From positions 1 through 35,868 of the forward strand of contig JACQZM010000405.1 of NCBI GenBank assembly GCA_016213885.1: 35,868 nucleotides of DNA. Reading direction: 5' to 3'. The notes beneath the pieces were generated by a model. The model saw only the letters and a list, made by a program, of their open reading frames with translations. It made no database searches and was not told the origin of the DNA. Origin of the DNA: Candidatus Rifleibacteriota bacterium. GTDB lineage: Bacteria; Muiribacteriota; UBA6191; JACPRK01; JACQZM01. The translations under genes and the position numbers were made by a program. Shown here in pieces: positions 34,759 through 35,868 of this stretch (the first letter of the stretch is position 1; each line of letters begins with the position of its first letter).

Positions 34759-35397
34759 TCACGGCAGCGCCGCGGTCAGCTTCGGCGGGAGCCGGGCGAC
34801 GATCGACTGCCGATCGGGCTGCGGTACGCTCCCGTCGGCGACGACGAAGAGGAACGCCGACAGTCGCGCTGCCAGGCTCCCGGTCCCCTCGCTCCGGTAG
34901 GCCCGCATGGCGTCCCGGGCCTTCCGGAGGGTCACGGCCCGCTCCGCCACGACTCTCGAACGGACCTGGGCAGAGCCGGGGTCCAGCTCCTGGTAGCGGA
35001 CCTCCAGGTTGGCGGTGAGGACGCCGGCGCTCACCTTGACCATGTCCGCCACGTACAGCACCGACGTCCGGCCGAACCGTCCCCGTGAGAATACCACGTA
35101 CTTGCTCGATCCCGCAGGTCTGGGCCCCTCGAGGAAGACCGCCACGTCCCCACCTTCCAGCGTGTAGGGCGGGATCGACCCGAGAGTGCCGGTCGCCTTC
35201 AACGACAGGGCCGCCTTCTCGAGGCCGTGTCGCGCCAGAAAGCCAGCCTGGAACCACCCTTTCAGGGTCCGGGCCCGGCTCACCTGCTGGTCCATCTGCA
35301 TCTGGAGCCCCGCGAAGAACCCGATCAGGATCATGGCGCCGAGAACGATCCCGACGTAGACGATTCCACCGGACCTGTCAGATCCCATACGTGTCAT
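34759..35397 (-). CDS. Pilin-like/PilX-like single-pass membrane protein
   Basis: The 212-residue protein has a short basic lead (MTRMGSDRSG), then a long hydrophobic helix, GIVYVGIVLGAMILIGFFAG (residues about 11-30), followed by a Gln/Met-rich segment and mixed alpha/beta regions. This shape matches minor pseudopilins of type IV pilus or type II secretion systems, but there is no clear G-F-T-x-x-E cleavage site, so PilX-like is a tentative label. The start overlaps the stop of the previous gene by 20 bases; an alternate ATG lies at 35388. A Ser/Thr kinase gene follows after 16 bases. Confidence 0.65.
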   Translation of the reverse strand: MTRMGSDRSGGIVYVGIVLGAMILIGFFAGLQMQMDQQVSRARTLKGWFQAGFLARHGLEKAALSLKATGTLGSIPPYTLEGGDVAVFLEGPRPAGSSKYVVFSRGRFGRTSVLYVADMVKVSAGVLTANLEVRYQELDPGSAQVRSRVVAERAVTLRKARDAMRAYRSEGTGSLAARLSAFLFVVADGSVPQPDRQSIVARLPPKLTAALP

Positions 35398-35868
35398 CGA
35401 AGTCGAAGCTGGTCGGCGCGAGGTCGTTGATCGAGCGCACGGTCGCGACCAGGGAGACGCCGCCCATGAAGACCTGCAACCTGACGGCGTGCACGTCGCT
35501 GCGGTGGTGGAAGACGATCCGGTCGACCCTGGGGATGACGATCCGGTCAGGAACCGGGGAGCTCGAGGCGACGGCCATGGTCTGCGCCACCAGGTTCCCC
35601 TTCACGACCGCGTAGACCACCACCTGTCCTCCGGCGTCCACGGTCACCAGGAACTCCCGCCGACCCGAGCTCGTGTTGCTGGCCTTCGGGTGGGTCACCT
35701 GGCGACACACCTCCAGCTCCCTGCGGAGGAGTTCCATCCCGTTGACTACGGCGTAGATGTCGTCGACCTGCATCTGGATGACCTGCACGACCTCGTTGTC
35801 GCCGGTCAGCCGCCGCTCGGCGTCGAGCGAGATGTACGCCCACCGGGAGTCGTAGTCGTAGAGCCGCG
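35378..35868 (-). CDS. Pilin-assembly-like protein, N-terminus beyond window
   Basis: Only the C-terminal 162 residues are here, entering at the right edge in frame from a point still open. The visible part has a short helix (VDDIYAVVNGMELLRREL), then beta-rich sequence ending in FDFDDTYGI. No start codon in the window is required; the GTG at 35788 is internal. Its position just before a pilin-like gene and the pattern (helix then strands) suggest a minor pseudopilin of the PulJ/ComGF kind, which is a guess. Its stop overlaps the next gene's start. Confidence 0.55.
   Translation of the reverse strand, partial: RLYDYDSRWAYISLDAERRLTGDNEVVQVIQMQVDDIYAVVNGMELLRRELEVCRQVTHPKASNTSSGRREFLVTVDAGGQVVVYAVVKGNLVAQTMAVASSSPVPDRIVIPRVDRIVFHHRSDVHAVRLQVFMGGVSLVATVRSINDLAPTSFDFDDTYGI

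Noticed and set aside
1..35868. CRISPR array, tRNA, rRNA, IS element or prophage
   Set aside because: No regular spaced repeats, cloverleaf-like features, transposase or integrase motifs were found by eye.

Overview
This is a high-GC window with dense, almost back-to-back bacterial genes on both strands. It carries housekeeping, energy and signalling functions. I see no tRNA, rRNA, CRISPR array, insertion sequence, integrase or phage gene. The gene mix is: a Nuo-type complex I cluster, two transmembrane Ser/Thr kinases, a PrkA-type kinase, a very large alpha-2-macroglobulin-like protein, pilin-like genes and a glycerolipid acyltransferase. It suggests a Gram-negative bacterium with a large regulatory repertoire, of the kind seen in Myxococcota, Acidobacteriota or poorly cultured neighbouring phyla. 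The exact lineage cannot be fixed from the sequence alone.

Layout. 1-3547 (minus): a PAC2-family protein followed by a long gene with a TerB-like and a TPR-like region that runs off the left edge. 3774-6812 (plus): a multi-pass membrane protein and a transmembrane Ser/Thr kinase. 6821-8272 (minus): nicotinate phosphoribosyltransferase (NAD salvage), divergent from the next block. 8511-16904 (plus): nuoA, B, C, D, E, a GNAT acetyltransferase gene, then nuoF, G, H, I. 16967-17926 (plus): a small membrane protein and UbiX. 18105-18593 (minus): a secreted Gly/Arg/Tyr-rich protein. 18963-23195 (plus): a PLP aminotransferase, an anchored thioredoxin, PrkA and an unknown exported protein. 23137-24501 (minus): an acyltransferase. 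24558-25079 (plus): a small membrane protein. 25184-31430 (minus): an alpha-2-macroglobulin-like protein with a sugar-isomerase-like gene behind it. 31623-33194 (plus): a Nudix/metallo-beta-lactamase fusion. 33279-35868 (minus): two pilin-like genes followed by a second transmembrane Ser/Thr kinase.

How parts fit together. Complex I consumes NADH and reduces quinone. NAD salvage (pncB) is transcribed away from the same intergenic region, and UbiX supplies the prenyl-FMN used by UbiD-type decarboxylases, often in quinone synthesis. Only subunits A to I are here; the membrane antiporter subunits J to N must lie elsewhere if the complex is complete. NuoG is short but keeps its visible cluster ligands. 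Strong hairpins sit between three convergent gene pairs and look like two-way terminators. Several 5' gaps carry promoters with an extended -10 pattern (TGnTAnnnT).

Most worth following up: the kinase whose extracytoplasmic end resembles an Ada-type zinc ribbon with its cysteines lost, next to pilin-like genes; the A2M/isomerase pair; the TerB-TPR/PAC2 pair; the palindrome-rich divergent region at 31431-31700; and the GNAT gene embedded in the nuo operon.
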